Position numbers and translations under genes: made by a program
The notes under the pieces: generated by a model
What the model was told of the DNA's origin: nothing
Databases searched by the model: none
The model's input: only the letters and a program-made list of their open reading frames with translations
Shown here: one piece after another, positions 51,616 to 61,733 of the stretch
Layout: each line of letters starts with the position of its first letter
Position numbering within the stretch: position 1 is the stretch's first letter
From: Modestobacter sp. VKM Ac-2985
Lineage (GTDB): Bacteria; Actinomycetota; Actinomycetes; Mycobacteriales; Geodermatophilaceae
Assembly (NCBI RefSeq): GCF_026967925.1
Contig: NZ_JAPVBI010000001.1
Location: 1,145,613 to 1,209,612 of the forward strand
Length of the DNA stretch: 64,000 bases
Direction: 5' to 3'

Positions 51616-52353
51616 ATGGTCCCTGTGTCCGCCGGCCAGCGCCCCCCGGGAGCCTGGCCTCGCCGGGGGGTGCGCGCCCGGCGGTCGACGTGGGTGCGGC
51701 TGACCGTGCTGGTGCTCCTGGTCGTGCTCGCCGTGGTCGTCGCGGTCGTCGTCGGGGTGCCGGACGCGCAGCAGGTGCGGGCCGATGTCGCCGCGGTGGG
51801 GCCGGCCGCTCCTGTCCTCTTCGTCCTCGTCTATGCGGTGGCCAGCCTCGCCCCGGTGCCCAAGAACGTGTTCAGCGTGGCGGCCGGCCTGCTCTTCGGC
51901 TTCGTCGAGGGCACCGGCATCGTCCTGCTGGCCGCGCTGTCGGGAGCCCTCGCCGCGTTCGCGCTGGGTCGTGCGCTCGGTCGGGAGGCGGTCGAACGGA
52001 TGACCGGCGGCCGGGTGGCCCGGGTCGATGCGCTCCTCGGCCGGCACGGGCTGCTGGCCGTGCTGGGCGTGCGGCTGGTGCCGGTGCTGCCCTTCACCGC
52101 GATCAACTACGCGGCCGGGCTGACCGCCGTCCGTCTCCGCGACTACGTCCTCGGCACCGCGGTGGGCATCGTCCCGGGCACCGTCGCCCACGTCGCCCTC
52201 GGCGCGTACGGGACGTCCCCGGGGTCGTGGCCGTTCGTGGTCGCCGTCCTGGTCCTGGTCGCCCTGACCGCAGGTGGCGCGGCCGTGGCCCACCGCCGGC
52301 GCCGCCGCACCAGGACGCCGGAGCCCGATGGCCCCGGACCCGCCGGCAGCTGA
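51616..52353 (+). CDS. TVP38/TMEM64-family (DedA-like) membrane protein
   Basis: A 245-residue membrane protein. After a basic N-terminus there is a first helix (LTVLVLLVVLAVVVAVVVG) and then the SNARE-assoc (DedA superfamily) core: ASLAPVPKNVFSVAAGLLFG, EGTGIVLLAALSGALAAFAL, the conserved R in LGVRLVPVLPFTAINYAAG and a GIVPGTVAHVALGAYG loop. Related proteins are lipid scramblase-like or membrane-stress proteins. Ends in a basic tail. GTG/ATG choice: ATG 51616 is used. It faces the histidine kinase divergently, and a strong hairpin follows at 52461. Confidence 0.87.
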   Translation: MVPVSAGQRPPGAWPRRGVRARRSTWVRLTVLVLLVVLAVVVAVVVGVPDAQQVRADVAAVGPAAPVLFVLVYAVASLAPVPKNVFSVAAGLLFGFVEGTGIVLLAALSGALAAFALGRALGREAVERMTGGRVARVDALLGRHGLLAVLGVRLVPVLPFTAINYAAGLTAVRLRDYVLGTAVGIVPGTVAHVALGAYGTSPGSWPFVVAVLVLVALTAGGAAVAHRRRRRTRTPEPDGPGPAGS

Positions 52354-52460
52354 GGGCGAAGCTGCCGCGATGCCCTCGAACGTGCCCGTGAACGGCGGTG
52401 GGCCCACGTGCGGGCGCAGGCCGGCATGGTCGGGCCCGGGAGCCGGCCGGTGCAACGGAC

Positions 52461-52492
52461 GAGGCCCTGGTCAGCGAGCTGACCAGGGCCTC
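52461..52492. terminator. Strong hairpin shared by TVP38-type gene and tRNA-His
   Basis: GAGGCCCTGGTCAGC (52461-52475) pairs perfectly with GCTGACCAGGGCCTC (52478-52492). It lies 4 nt beyond the CCA end of tRNA-His on one side and about 110 nt after the TVP38-type stop on the other, so it should terminate both converging transcripts. Confidence 0.75.
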
Positions 52493-52498
52493 GGGTGG

Positions 52499-52571
52499 GG
52501 TGAGTGACGGGACTTGAACCCGCGACATCCAGGATCACAACCTGGCGCTCTACCAGCTGAGCTACACCCAC
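52499..52571 (-). tRNA. tRNA-His (anticodon GUG)
   Basis: On the minus strand the acceptor stem begins with the extra G(-1) typical of tRNA-His and pairs with C73. The D-arm is AGCTCAGCTGGTAGAGC, the anticodon arm is CCAGG/CCTGG around loop TTGTGAT (anticodon GTG), and the T-arm carries GGGTTCAAGTCCC. CCA is encoded at 52496-52498. Confidence 0.95.
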
Positions 52572-52633
52572 CATGTACACCGGGCGGCTGGCGAGAGCCG
52601 GCCCGGTGGACGAGCACACGATACCGGAGGCGC

Positions 52634-53314
52634 TCAGCTCTCCGACGAGGCCGGGGTCGGGGCCGGCTCGGCGTCGTCGGCGCCGGCCGCCAGCAGCGGC
52701 GCGAAGGCCGTCACGACGTCGGTGGCCGCCGCCTGGGCCTGGTCGCTGCTGGGGCCGGGCTCCGGCACGAAGAGGGTCTGCCGGTAGTAGGCCAGCTCCC
52801 GGATCGACTCCAGGATGTCAGCCAGCGCCCGATGGGCCAGGCCCTTGGGCGGCTGGGCGAAGTAGACCCGGGGGAACCAGCGCCGGGACAGCTCCTTGAT
52901 CGAGGAGACGTCGATCATCCGGTAGTGCAGGTGGTCGTCGAGCTCGGGCATGTCCCGCGCCAGGAAGCCACGGTCGGTGCCGATCGAGTTGCCGCACAGC
53001 GGCGCGGTGCGGCGTTCGGGCACGAACCGCTTCACGTAGGCGAGCACGAGGGCCTGGGCCTCCTCGAGGCTGACCGTCGAGGCGCGCACCTCCTCGGTGA
53101 GCCCGGACTTGGCGTGCATCTCGGTGACCACGTCGGCCATCCCGGCCAGGTCGGCGTCCTCGGCGTGGATGATCACGTCCAGGCCGGGGTCGAGCACGTT
53201 GAGCTGGGAGTCGGTCACCACCACCGCGACCTCGATGAGCTTGTCGCCGACCAGGTCGAGCCCGGTCATCTCACAGTCGATCCAGACCAGGTTGTTCGCT
53301 GCGCTGTCCACCAC
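52634..53314 (-). CDS. orn: Oligoribonuclease
   Basis: A 226-residue DEDDh 3'-5' exonuclease that degrades short RNAs and pGpG, the product of EAL phosphodiesterases. Exo I is [13 protein letters not shown] with Asp and Glu, Exo II contains [20 protein letters not shown], and Exo III has [14 protein letters not shown] with the His and Asp. The C-terminal tail after about residue 180 is an Ala/Pro-rich extension of the usual enzyme. The start is GTG 53314 or GTG 53311. It lies alone behind tRNA-His. Two EAL proteins in the window would supply pGpG. Confidence 0.95.
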   Translation of the reverse strand: MVDSAANNLVWIDCEMTGLDLVGDKLIEVAVVVTDSQLNVLDPGLDVIIHAEDADLAGMADVVTEMHAKSGLTEEVRASTVSLEEAQALVLAYVKRFVPERRTAPLCGNSIGTDRGFLARDMPELDDHLHYRMIDVSSIKELSRRWFPRVYFAQPPKGLAHRALADILESIRELAYYRQTLFVPEPGPSSDQAQAAATDVVTAFAPLLAAGADDAEPAPTPASSES

Positions 53315-53453
53315 GGCCGCGACCCTACGCACCGCTGCGGCAGCCCACCGGCCACACCCGCCCCAGGGCTCGCGGCCCGCTGTGGGGACGGGCCTTCCGG
53401 GCCTCTCGCGTGGCTACAGTCCGGGCTCCTGCACCGACCTCGCGGAGCCGCTC

Positions 53454-54677
53454 GTGTCCTCCAGCACCTCCCGCACGTCGCCGTCCCGGCCGTCGGTGCC
53501 CGCACCGGCCTCCCCGGGCGACGCGTTCCGGCACCCGGTCGCGCTCCTCCGCTGGCTCTGGCAGGACCACATGACCCCGGGCCGTCCCGGCCGGCCCACC
53601 AGCCCGGACGAGCTGCGCTGGATCTACCTGACCTGGCTGGGTGCCTTCGCGCTGAAGATGCTCGGCTCCTCCTGGGACGTCTCCTGGCACTTCAAGTGGC
53701 TGCGCGACGACCTGGCCCCGCCGCACCTGCTCAACTCGGCCGGCACCGCCCTCGTCGTCGCCCTCGTGGTCTTCCACAGCTACAGCGGCCGCGGCGTCGA
53801 CCGGCGTGCGCTGCGGCTCATGCAGGCCGGCATCGGCACCTTCCTGGTCGCCATCCCGATCGACGTCGTCAACCACCGCGTCAACGGGCTGGACATCACC
53901 AGCTGGAGCCCCAGTCACGCGCTGCTCTACCTGGGGACGGCGATCATGCTCGCCGGCGCCATCCGGGGCTGGTGGCTCTACGCAGCGCCCGGCCGGCTGC
54001 GCGACCTGGTGTCGCTGGGGCTGTGGCTGTTCTTCCTGGAGAACGTGATGTTCCCCAACCAGCACCAGGAGCACGGCGTGCTGTCCCTGGCCGCCTACCG
54101 GGCCGGCCGGACCACCGCCGAACCGCAGCTGCTGGACTTCGCCGCCGCGCAGGGGCAGACGCCCGTCCAGTTCATGCTGCCCGTCCCTGCCTGGGTGCAT
54201 CCCGCCTGGCTGGTCTGCGCCGGGCTGCTCGCCCTGGTGATGGCCCGCCGGGCCGTCGGCCTGCGCTGGACGGCGACCGTCCTGGCCGGGGCCTACCTCG
54301 TCTACCGGGCGGTGACCGGGCTGCTGCTGGACGCCACCGGCTTCCCGCCCTCGGTCCTGCCGCTGATGCTGCTCGCCGGTGCGGTCCTCGTCGACCTGGC
54401 CGTGCTCGCCCGGGTGCCGGGCTGGCTGGCCGGCCTGGCCGTCGCCGGAGGAGCGGCCGTCGGGGCCTTCGTCCAGTCCGCGCTCGACGTGATCCCGCCG
54501 TGGGACTGGTCGGCGCTGCCGATGGTGGCGGTCGGCCTGGCCGTGCTGTGGGGTGGGCTGGACCTGGTCACCCGGAGCCGCCGGTTCGCCCGGTGGCAGG
54601 CGCCGGTGGAGCTGGGTGGTCCGGCGGTCGGGGACACGCCGGTCGGCGCAACGGCGGGCGGCGCGTCCTCGCGCTGA
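53454..54677 (+). CDS. Multi-spanning membrane protein of unknown function
   Basis: A 407-residue protein with about nine to ten helices after a hydrophilic 45-residue start. Recognisable blocks are LRWIYLTWLGAFALKMLGSS, WDVSWHFKWLRDDLAPPHLL, RLMQAGIGTFLVAIPIDVVN and VMFPNQHQEHGVLSLAAY, the last rich in His and suggestive of a metal or haem site. Conserved His appear near WHF, HRVNG, SHALL and HQEHG. I do not recognise a family. GTG 53454 is preferred. TACAGT near 53415 may be its -10. Divergent from orn. Confidence 0.65.
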   Translation: MSSSTSRTSPSRPSVPAPASPGDAFRHPVALLRWLWQDHMTPGRPGRPTSPDELRWIYLTWLGAFALKMLGSSWDVSWHFKWLRDDLAPPHLLNSAGTALVVALVVFHSYSGRGVDRRALRLMQAGIGTFLVAIPIDVVNHRVNGLDITSWSPSHALLYLGTAIMLAGAIRGWWLYAAPGRLRDLVSLGLWLFFLENVMFPNQHQEHGVLSLAAYRAGRTTAEPQLLDFAAAQGQTPVQFMLPVPAWVHPAWLVCAGLLALVMARRAVGLRWTATVLAGAYLVYRAVTGLLLDATGFPPSVLPLMLLAGAVLVDLAVLARVPGWLAGLAVAGGAAVGAFVQSALDVIPPWDWSALPMVAVGLAVLWGGLDLVTRSRRFARWQAPVELGGPAVGDTPVGATAGGASSR

Positions 54678-54795
54678 GCCCGGAACGGGCCCGGCGATGA
54701 CGTAACGTCGAACCGGTCCGCCGCCCAGTCGCCGCGGCGCCCACCGCGGTCGCTCCCGTCCTGCCGCCCCCACGCTGCCTGCCCCTGGAGAGTCC

Positions 54796-56556
54796 GTGCT
54801 GATCCTCACGCCGACGCCGCTGCAGACAGCGGCCGAGCGTGCGTTCTTCGCCGAACTCGCGGGCTGGGACACCGGCAGCGGCGTCCGGGGGGCCGTCATG
54901 GCCTCGCTCCCGGTCACCGAGGGCCCGATGCAGCGCCGGCAGTCCGACGCGGTGCTCTTCGTGCCCGAGGGCGTCGCCGTCGTCCGGGTCGTCGAGGTGG
55001 AGCGCCAGTCCGGTGTCGTCACCGCCGCCCCCGAGGGCGCCTGGACGATCGGGCCCGGCGACGGGCCCGGTGAGGTGCTCCAGCTGGCCGGTGGGGGGTC
55101 CAACCCGCTCGACGGTCTGATGCGGTCGGGGATGCACGCCGCGGTGACCCTGCGCAAGGCCGGGATCGAGCCCGGGCGGATCGCCCGGCTGACCGTGCTC
55201 ACCGGGTCGGTGACCGGGCTGCTGCCGGCCGACGGCGACCTGGGCGAGGGTGACCAGGTCGCCCTCCTGGAGCCCGGCTCGCTGCAGTTCGGCGTGGCCC
55301 GCGCGGCCCGGCACGCGGGTACGGACAACCCACGACTGTGGACGACGGCCGACGTCCGGGCCGGCATCGAGGCCCTCGGCATGGCGGGCCGGATCCCCAC
55401 GGTCGAGGAGCTCAACGGCGAGGGCTTCCCCTACTCGCCCTACGTGCTGCGCCGCCCGGACCTGCTGACCCCTGCCGCGCTCAACGCAGCACCCCGCCGG
55501 ACCACCGCCGCGGCACCGGCACCCGCGCCGCAGTCCAGGCGCGCCGGCGGCGAGGGTGGGCCGCTGGTCGACCCGGCGGCCGCTGCCCGGATCGCCGCCG
55601 CCGCGGTGCATGCGCAGGAGGCCGCCGAGCGGAGGGACGACGCGTCCGCCTCCGCCGCCGTCCCCGCCGCGGAGGCGGCACCGGTCCCCGACGCACCCCG
55701 GTCACCGGCCCGCCCCGGCGACACCATGGCCCTGGTCCACGAGCCGGGCGGCCGCCCAGCCGAGGACACCGGCGGCCTGGGCGGGCTCTTCGGCACCCCC
55801 GAGGCCGGCGCGGGACCTGCTGAACAGCGGCCGCGCGAGCTGCCACCGGAGCTCCGTCCCCGTCCGCAGGCCGGCCCCCTCCACCCGGCGTCGGGCAGCA
55901 CCGCGTCGACCGCCGGGGGCAGCTCGTCCCGCCGCCGCCAGCTCCTGCTCGTCGCGGCGGCGCTGGCGGTGGTGGCGCTGCTCACCGTCGTCGGTGTCCT
56001 GGCGCTCACCGACGACGACGGCGATGCGGGGACGACGACCGCGGGTGCGACCGCCGGCGCTGCGCCCACCACGTCGGCGCCCCCGGGCCCCGTCCTCGGC
56101 TCCACCGCGGTCGTCAACGGCACCACGTTCACGCTGCAGGCGGCCGAGGAGCACGGGACCTGCAACGGGCACGCCTACGACGCCGTCGCCGGGTTCTTCG
56201 CCAACGGCGACTGCACCGACCTGGACCGGGCGCTGTGGTCGGCAGAGGTCGACGGCCTGCCCGTGGTCGTCTCCGTGGCCCGGGTGACCATGCCCGACCC
56301 GGCCAGCGCCCAGGCGCTCCGGTCGCTGGCCGACACCGACGGCAGCGGCAACGTCAGCGACCTGCTGCGCGAGGGGGTGCGGTACGACGGGGCACCCGAG
56401 CGGCTGTCCAGCGCCCAGTACGCCAGCAGCCAGCAGGGCGCCACGGTCACCATCGTGGAGACCTCGTGGGCCGGGGCCCAGGCGGGCGCCACCTCGGGCC
56501 TGGACGCCCTGGCCAGCGCCGGGCTCTCGCTCCCCGGCGAGGGCGTCACCAACTGA
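54796..56556 (+). CDS. NERD-like/single-pass membrane protein with extracytoplasmic C-domain
   Basis: A 586-residue protein. Residues about 1-230 resemble a nuclease-related (NERD-like) module: RQSDAVLFVPEGVAVVRVVE follows an N-terminal alpha-beta part; the catalytic Asp/Glu/Lys set is only partly conserved. Residues 230-385 are a long Ala/Pro-rich linker. One membrane helix (LLLVAAALAVVALLTVVGVL, about 393-412) follows RRRQ. A 150-residue extracellular domain comes last, with a conserved-looking Cys pair (HGTCNGHAYD, NGDCTDLDR). The N-part should be cytosolic. Function unknown; GTG 54796. Confidence 0.6.
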   Translation: MLILTPTPLQTAAERAFFAELAGWDTGSGVRGAVMASLPVTEGPMQRRQSDAVLFVPEGVAVVRVVEVERQSGVVTAAPEGAWTIGPGDGPGEVLQLAGGGSNPLDGLMRSGMHAAVTLRKAGIEPGRIARLTVLTGSVTGLLPADGDLGEGDQVALLEPGSLQFGVARAARHAGTDNPRLWTTADVRAGIEALGMAGRIPTVEELNGEGFPYSPYVLRRPDLLTPAALNAAPRRTTAAAPAPAPQSRRAGGEGGPLVDPAAAARIAAAAVHAQEAAERRDDASASAAVPAAEAAPVPDAPRSPARPGDTMALVHEPGGRPAEDTGGLGGLFGTPEAGAGPAEQRPRELPPELRPRPQAGPLHPASGSTASTAGGSSSRRRQLLLVAAALAVVALLTVVGVLALTDDDGDAGTTTAGATAGAAPTTSAPPGPVLGSTAVVNGTTFTLQAAEEHGTCNGHAYDAVAGFFANGDCTDLDRALWSAEVDGLPVVVSVARVTMPDPASAQALRSLADTDGSGNVSDLLREGVRYDGAPERLSSAQYASSQQGATVTIVETSWAGAQAGATSGLDALASAGLSLPGEGVTN

Positions 56557-56566
56557 GGCAGCGCCG

Positions 56567-57163
56567 TCAGCTGATGGCGGCGGCCATGGCCATGCCGGCC
56601 AGCAGCCCGGCCATCGCCGGGCGGGTGACCCGGCCCGCGCTGTGCGGCGTGGAGTTGATCAGCCCGAACAGCGCGTGCGCCCGGGCCCGGCAGGCCGCGG
56701 TCGAGGCCGCGGGGTGGACCCGGGCGAGCACGGCGACCCACTCCTCGACGTAGCGCCGCTGCAGCTGTCGCACCTGGCGGGCGTCCCGGTCGGTCAGCGC
56801 GCCCAGGTCCCGGTCCTGCACCGTGATCAGCGCGGGGTTGTCCAGGGCGAAGTCGACCTGGAACTCGACCAGGGCGCGCAGCTGGTCGACCGGTGAGGCG
56901 CCGGCTGCCGCGATCCGCTCGGTGCCGCCGGCCAGCAGTCGCTCACTGATCCGCAGCAGCATCTCCGCCAGCATGGCGTCCTTGCTGGCGAAGTGCCGGT
57001 AGATCGCCGGGCCGGTCACGCCGACGGCGGCACCGACGTCGTCGACGCCGACCGAGCGCGAGCCGCGCTCGGCGAACAGCTGGGCGGCCGCGCGCAGGAT
57101 CTGCTCCCGGCGGGACGGGTTCGCCGCGTCGCTGTGCAGGGCGCTGTCCTGCTGGGACGTCAC
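56567..57163 (-). CDS. TetR-family regulator of the adjacent carboxylase genes
   Basis: A 198-residue repressor. The TetR helix-turn-helix (about residues 38-62) contains VDDVGAAVGVTGPAIYRHFA; the C-terminal ligand domain ends in GLLAGMAMAAAIS. GTG 57163 is used; a TAACCT -10 lies 6 nt upstream, so the message is probably leaderless. It is divergent from accD1, and the 63-bp gap carries two near-identical dyads that overlap both -10 boxes, which argues that it represses itself and accD1. An acyl-CoA ester from leucine breakdown is the likely inducer, by analogy. Confidence 0.88.
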   Translation of the reverse strand: MTSQQDSALHSDAANPSRREQILRAAAQLFAERGSRSVGVDDVGAAVGVTGPAIYRHFASKDAMLAEMLLRISERLLAGGTERIAAAGASPVDQLRALVEFQVDFALDNPALITVQDRDLGALTDRDARQVRQLQRRYVEEWVAVLARVHPAASTAACRARAHALFGLINSTPHSAGRVTRPAMAGLLAGMAMAAAIS

Positions 57164-57169
57164 GGCGTG

Positions 57170-57219
57170 AGGTTAATGGCCGTTCACCCTGGACCGGAAC
57201 TGTGAACCGTGGTTAACCT
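57170..57219. promoter_or_regulatory. Mirror-image leaderless promoters with paired TetR operators
   Basis: Minus strand: TAACCT (57175-57170) is 6 nt before GTG 57163. Plus strand: TAACCT (57214-57219) is 7 nt before GTG 57227. Two operator-like dyads lie between: GTTAATGGCCGTTCAC (57172-57187) and GTGAACC-GT-GGTTAAC (57202-57217), which are near reverse complements and 30 bp apart centre to centre. Each overlaps one -10 box. Confidence 0.75.
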
Positions 57220-57226
57220 CACTCCC

Positions 57227-58828
57227 GTGGACGCACCGGTGCTGCCCAGTGCCCCGTCGGCCGACCCGGCGGCGGCCGCCAACGCCGCGCACCACGCCGG
57301 CCTGGCCGCCGCGCTGGCCGCCCAGCTGGCCCGGGTGGCGCTCGGCGGGGGCGAGCGGGCCCGGCAACGGCACACCGACCGCGGCAAGCTGCTGCCCCGC
57401 GAGCGCGTCGACGCGCTGCTGGACCCGGGGAGCCCGTTCCTGGAGCTGTCGCCGCTGGCCGCGCACGGCTTGTACGACGACGAGGCGCCGGCCGCCGGGA
57501 TCATCACAGGGGTCGGCCGGGTGGCCGGGCGCGAGGTCGTCGTCGTCGCCAACGACGCCACCGTCAAGGGCGGCACCTACTACCCGATGACGGTGAAGAA
57601 GCACCTGCGGGCGCAGGAGGTGGCGAAGGAGAACCGGCTGCCCTGCGTCTACCTGGTCGACTCCGGCGGGGCCTTCCTGCCCCTGCAGGACGAGGTCTTC
57701 CCCGACCGCGAGCACTTCGGCCGGATCTTCTTCAACCAGGCGAACCTGTCCAAGGCGGGGATCCCGCAGATCGCCGCCGTCCTCGGCTCGTGCACCGCCG
57801 GCGGTGCCTACGTGCCGGCGATGAGCGACGAGGCGGTCATCGTCCGCGGCCAGGGCACGATCTTCCTGGGCGGCCCGCCGCTGGTGAAGGCCGCGACGGG
57901 GGAGGAGGTCAGCGCCGAGGACCTCGGCGGCGGCGACCTGCACTCCCGGGTCAGCGGCGTCACCGACCACCTCGCCGAGGACGACGCGCACGCGCTGCAG
58001 ATCGTCCGGCAGATCATCGGCACCCTGGGCCCGCGCGAGCCCCGGCCCTGGGACGTCGAACCGGTCGAGGAGCCCGTCCACCCGGCGGAGTCCCTCTACG
58101 ACGTCGTCCCGGTCGACACCCGCACGCCCTACGACGTCCGCGAGGTGATCGCCCGGCTGGTCGACGGCAGCCGGTTCGCCGAATTCAAGCCGCTGTACGG
58201 GTCGACCCTGGTCACCGGCTTCGCCCGGCTGCACGGGCACCCGGTGGGGATCATCGCCAACAACGGCGTGCTGTTCGCCGAGTCGGCGCTCAAGGGGGCG
58301 CACTTCATCGAGCTCTGCGACCGGCGGAAGACCCCGCTGCTGTTCCTGCAGAACATCTCCGGCTTCATGGTCGGCCGCGACTACGAGGCCGGCGGCATCG
58401 CCAAGCACGGCGCGAAGATGGTCACCGCCGTGGCCTGCGCGCGGGTGCCCAAGCTGACCGTCGTCATCGGCGGCTCGTTCGGCGCCGGCAACTACTCGAT
58501 GTGCGGCCGGGCGTACTCGCCGCGGTTCTTGTTCACCTGGCCCAACGCCCGCATCTCGGTGATGGGCGGGGAACAGGCGGCCAGCGTGCTGGCGCAGGTG
58601 CGCCGCGACCGGCTCGGGGACGACTGGAGTGCGGCGGACGAGGAGGCGTTCAAGGCGCCGATCCGCGCCCGGTACGAGGAGCAGGGCCACCCGTACCACG
58701 CCACGGCCCGGCTCTGGGACGACGGCGTGATCGACCCCGCCCAGACCCGCACCGTGCTCGGGCTCGCGCTCTCCGCGTGCGCCAACGCCCCCCTCGAGGA
58801 GGTCGGCTATGGCGTCTTCCGCATGTGA
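57227..58828 (+). CDS. accD1: Acyl-CoA carboxylase beta subunit (methylcrotonyl-CoA carboxylase type)
   Basis: A 533-residue carboxyltransferase. The N-half has [40 protein letters not shown] and [19 protein letters not shown]; the C-half has [40 protein letters not shown] and [20 protein letters not shown]. Together with biotin-carboxylated AccA1 it should carboxylate 3-methylcrotonyl-CoA (leucine breakdown), as for mycobacterial AccD1; propionyl-CoA or geranyl-CoA are alternatives. GTG 57227 fits the leaderless promoter. The ferritin gene separates it from accA1. Confidence 0.88.
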   Translation: MDAPVLPSAPSADPAAAANAAHHAGLAAALAAQLARVALGGGERARQRHTDRGKLLPRERVDALLDPGSPFLELSPLAAHGLYDDEAPAAGIITGVGRVAGREVVVVANDATVKGGTYYPMTVKKHLRAQEVAKENRLPCVYLVDSGGAFLPLQDEVFPDREHFGRIFFNQANLSKAGIPQIAAVLGSCTAGGAYVPAMSDEAVIVRGQGTIFLGGPPLVKAATGEEVSAEDLGGGDLHSRVSGVTDHLAEDDAHALQIVRQIIGTLGPREPRPWDVEPVEEPVHPAESLYDVVPVDTRTPYDVREVIARLVDGSRFAEFKPLYGSTLVTGFARLHGHPVGIIANNGVLFAESALKGAHFIELCDRRKTPLLFLQNISGFMVGRDYEAGGIAKHGAKMVTAVACARVPKLTVVIGGSFGAGNYSMCGRAYSPRFLFTWPNARISVMGGEQAASVLAQVRRDRLGDDWSAADEEAFKAPIRARYEEQGHPYHATARLWDDGVIDPAQTRTVLGLALSACANAPLEEVGYGVFRM

Positions 58829-58840
58829 GCGGTCAACTCC

Positions 58841-58870
58841 GTCCCACCAAAATGGCCATTGTGGTGGGAC
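58841..58870. terminator. 30-nt near-perfect palindrome with AATGGCCATT core
   Basis: GTCCCACCAAAATGG and CCATTGTGGTGGGAC form a 15-bp dyad with a single mismatch. It lies between convergent accD1 and ferritin, 12 nt after the accD1 stop. The core AATGGCCATT is shared with the palindromes at 35549 and 59696. Confidence 0.7.
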
Positions 58871-58880
58871 GGGAGCGGGG

Positions 58881-59411
58881 TCAGCCGGCGGCGCCGGCGA
58901 TGGCGGGGGCCGTCGGGTCGGCGCCCTCGGGCTTGGTCTCGCGGAGCACGTAGTCCTCGATCTGCTCCACGTCGTGGGCCGAGCGACGGACGACGGCGAG
59001 CAGGTCGCTCATCTTGCTGACCTCCTCGACCTGCTCCTTGATGAACCACTGCATGAACTGGTCGGAGGCGAAGTCGTTGTGCTGCCGGGCGACCGCGGTG
59101 AGCTGGTTGATCTGCTCGGTGACCCGCTTCTCCTGCGCCAGGGCGAGGGCGACCGGCGCGACGACGTCGGCGAACTCGGTGATCGGGGCGGCGATGCCGG
59201 GGATCTTCACCGGGGCGTCCGCGTCGAGCAGGTAGCGCACCATCATCATCGCGTGGTCGCGCTCCTCGCCGGCCTGGTCGAAGAAGAGCTGCGCGGTCTG
59301 CGGCATGGTCAGCTCGTCGAAGTAGATGGCGCAGGCCACGTACTGCTGGTGGGCGGCGAACTCGTGGCCGATCTGGGCGTTGAGCAGGTCGATGAAGGCA
59401 TCGGCGGCCAT
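58881..59411 (-). CDS. Ferritin (BfrB-like iron storage protein)
   Basis: A 176-residue four-helix ferritin. The ferroxidase ligands appear as Glu in IGHEFAAHQQYVA, Glu and His in QAGEERDHAMMMVRYLLD, and Glu in FIKEQVEEV with Gln/Glu nearby. A C-terminal tail of about 20 residues (ETKPEGADPTAPAIAG) resembles that of mycobacterial BfrB. No haem-binding Met in the typical bacterioferritin place is evident, so I call it a ferritin. It oxidises and stores iron. ATG 59411 follows AGGAGT. It runs against accD1 and interrupts the carboxylase genes. Confidence 0.92.
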   Translation of the reverse strand: MAADAFIDLLNAQIGHEFAAHQQYVACAIYFDELTMPQTAQLFFDQAGEERDHAMMMVRYLLDADAPVKIPGIAAPITEFADVVAPVALALAQEKRVTEQINQLTAVARQHNDFASDQFMQWFIKEQVEEVSKMSDLLAVVRRSAHDVEQIEDYVLRETKPEGADPTAPAIAGAAG

Positions 59412-59497
59412 CGGGACTCCTGTAGGTCGCAAGGTGACGTCGCTGGAACGGTATCGGGCGACACGCCGCACCCGTGGACGGGTCGGGAAGGCCTGGC

Positions 59498-59503
59498 TAA
59501 CCT
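59498..59503 (+). promoter_or_regulatory. -10 element of a leaderless promoter for the 58-residue protein
   Basis: TAACCT at 59498-59503 lies 6 nt before GTG 59510. The hexamer is identical to the two in the accD1/TetR divergent region, with the same CTCAC flank (TAACCTCAC). Confidence 0.6.
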
Positions 59504-59509
59504 CACCGC

Positions 59510-59686
59510 GTGGGGAAGCCGGCGAAGATGCCCAAGAAGAAGTGCTGCGTCGACAAGCCACGGTGTGGCCGGTGCCCGCTGCGTGCGCTCGCCGAGGGCA
59601 CCCTCCCGCCTGGCTACACGGTCAAGAAGCGCCGGCTGGTCAAGGTCGGCGCCGACCTCTCGAAGGGCACCCGCAAGGCGGCCTGA
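59510..59686 (+). CDS. Small Cys-rich basic protein (58 residues)
   Basis: A GTG-started frame with a very basic N-terminus (KPAKMPKKKCCVDKPRCGRC) and four Cys in the pattern CC-x5-C-x2-C at about residues 12-22, followed by PLRALAEGTLPPGYTVKKRR and a basic tail. The Cys set looks like a small zinc or Fe-S knuckle. It is probably a conserved short actinobacterial protein of unknown role. The promoter TAACCT fits leaderless expression. It ends 10 nt before a strong palindrome. Confidence 0.7.
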   Translation: MGKPAKMPKKKCCVDKPRCGRCPLRALAEGTLPPGYTVKKRRLVKVGADLSKGTRKAA

Positions 59687-59695
59687 CCCCTCTCC

Positions 59696-59719
59696 GGGCA
59701 GAAATGGCCATTTCTGCCC
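59696..59719. terminator. Perfect 24-nt palindrome after the small Cys-rich gene
   Basis: GGGCAGAAATGG is followed directly by CCATTTCTGCCC, identical to the core at 35550-35573, and both copies continue with TCGT. It separates the small Cys-rich gene from accA1 (GTG 59739), 20 nt before that start. Confidence 0.75.
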
Positions 59720-59738
59720 TCGTGGGGGGTGGTGAGCC

Positions 59739-61729
<1,991 letters not shown>

Positions 61730-61733
<4 letters not shown>

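Noticed and set aside
57209-57226. Upstream GTG at 57209 as the accD1 start
   Set aside because: It lies inside the operator and upstream of the -10 element; GTG 57227 fits the leaderless promoter and the family N-terminus.
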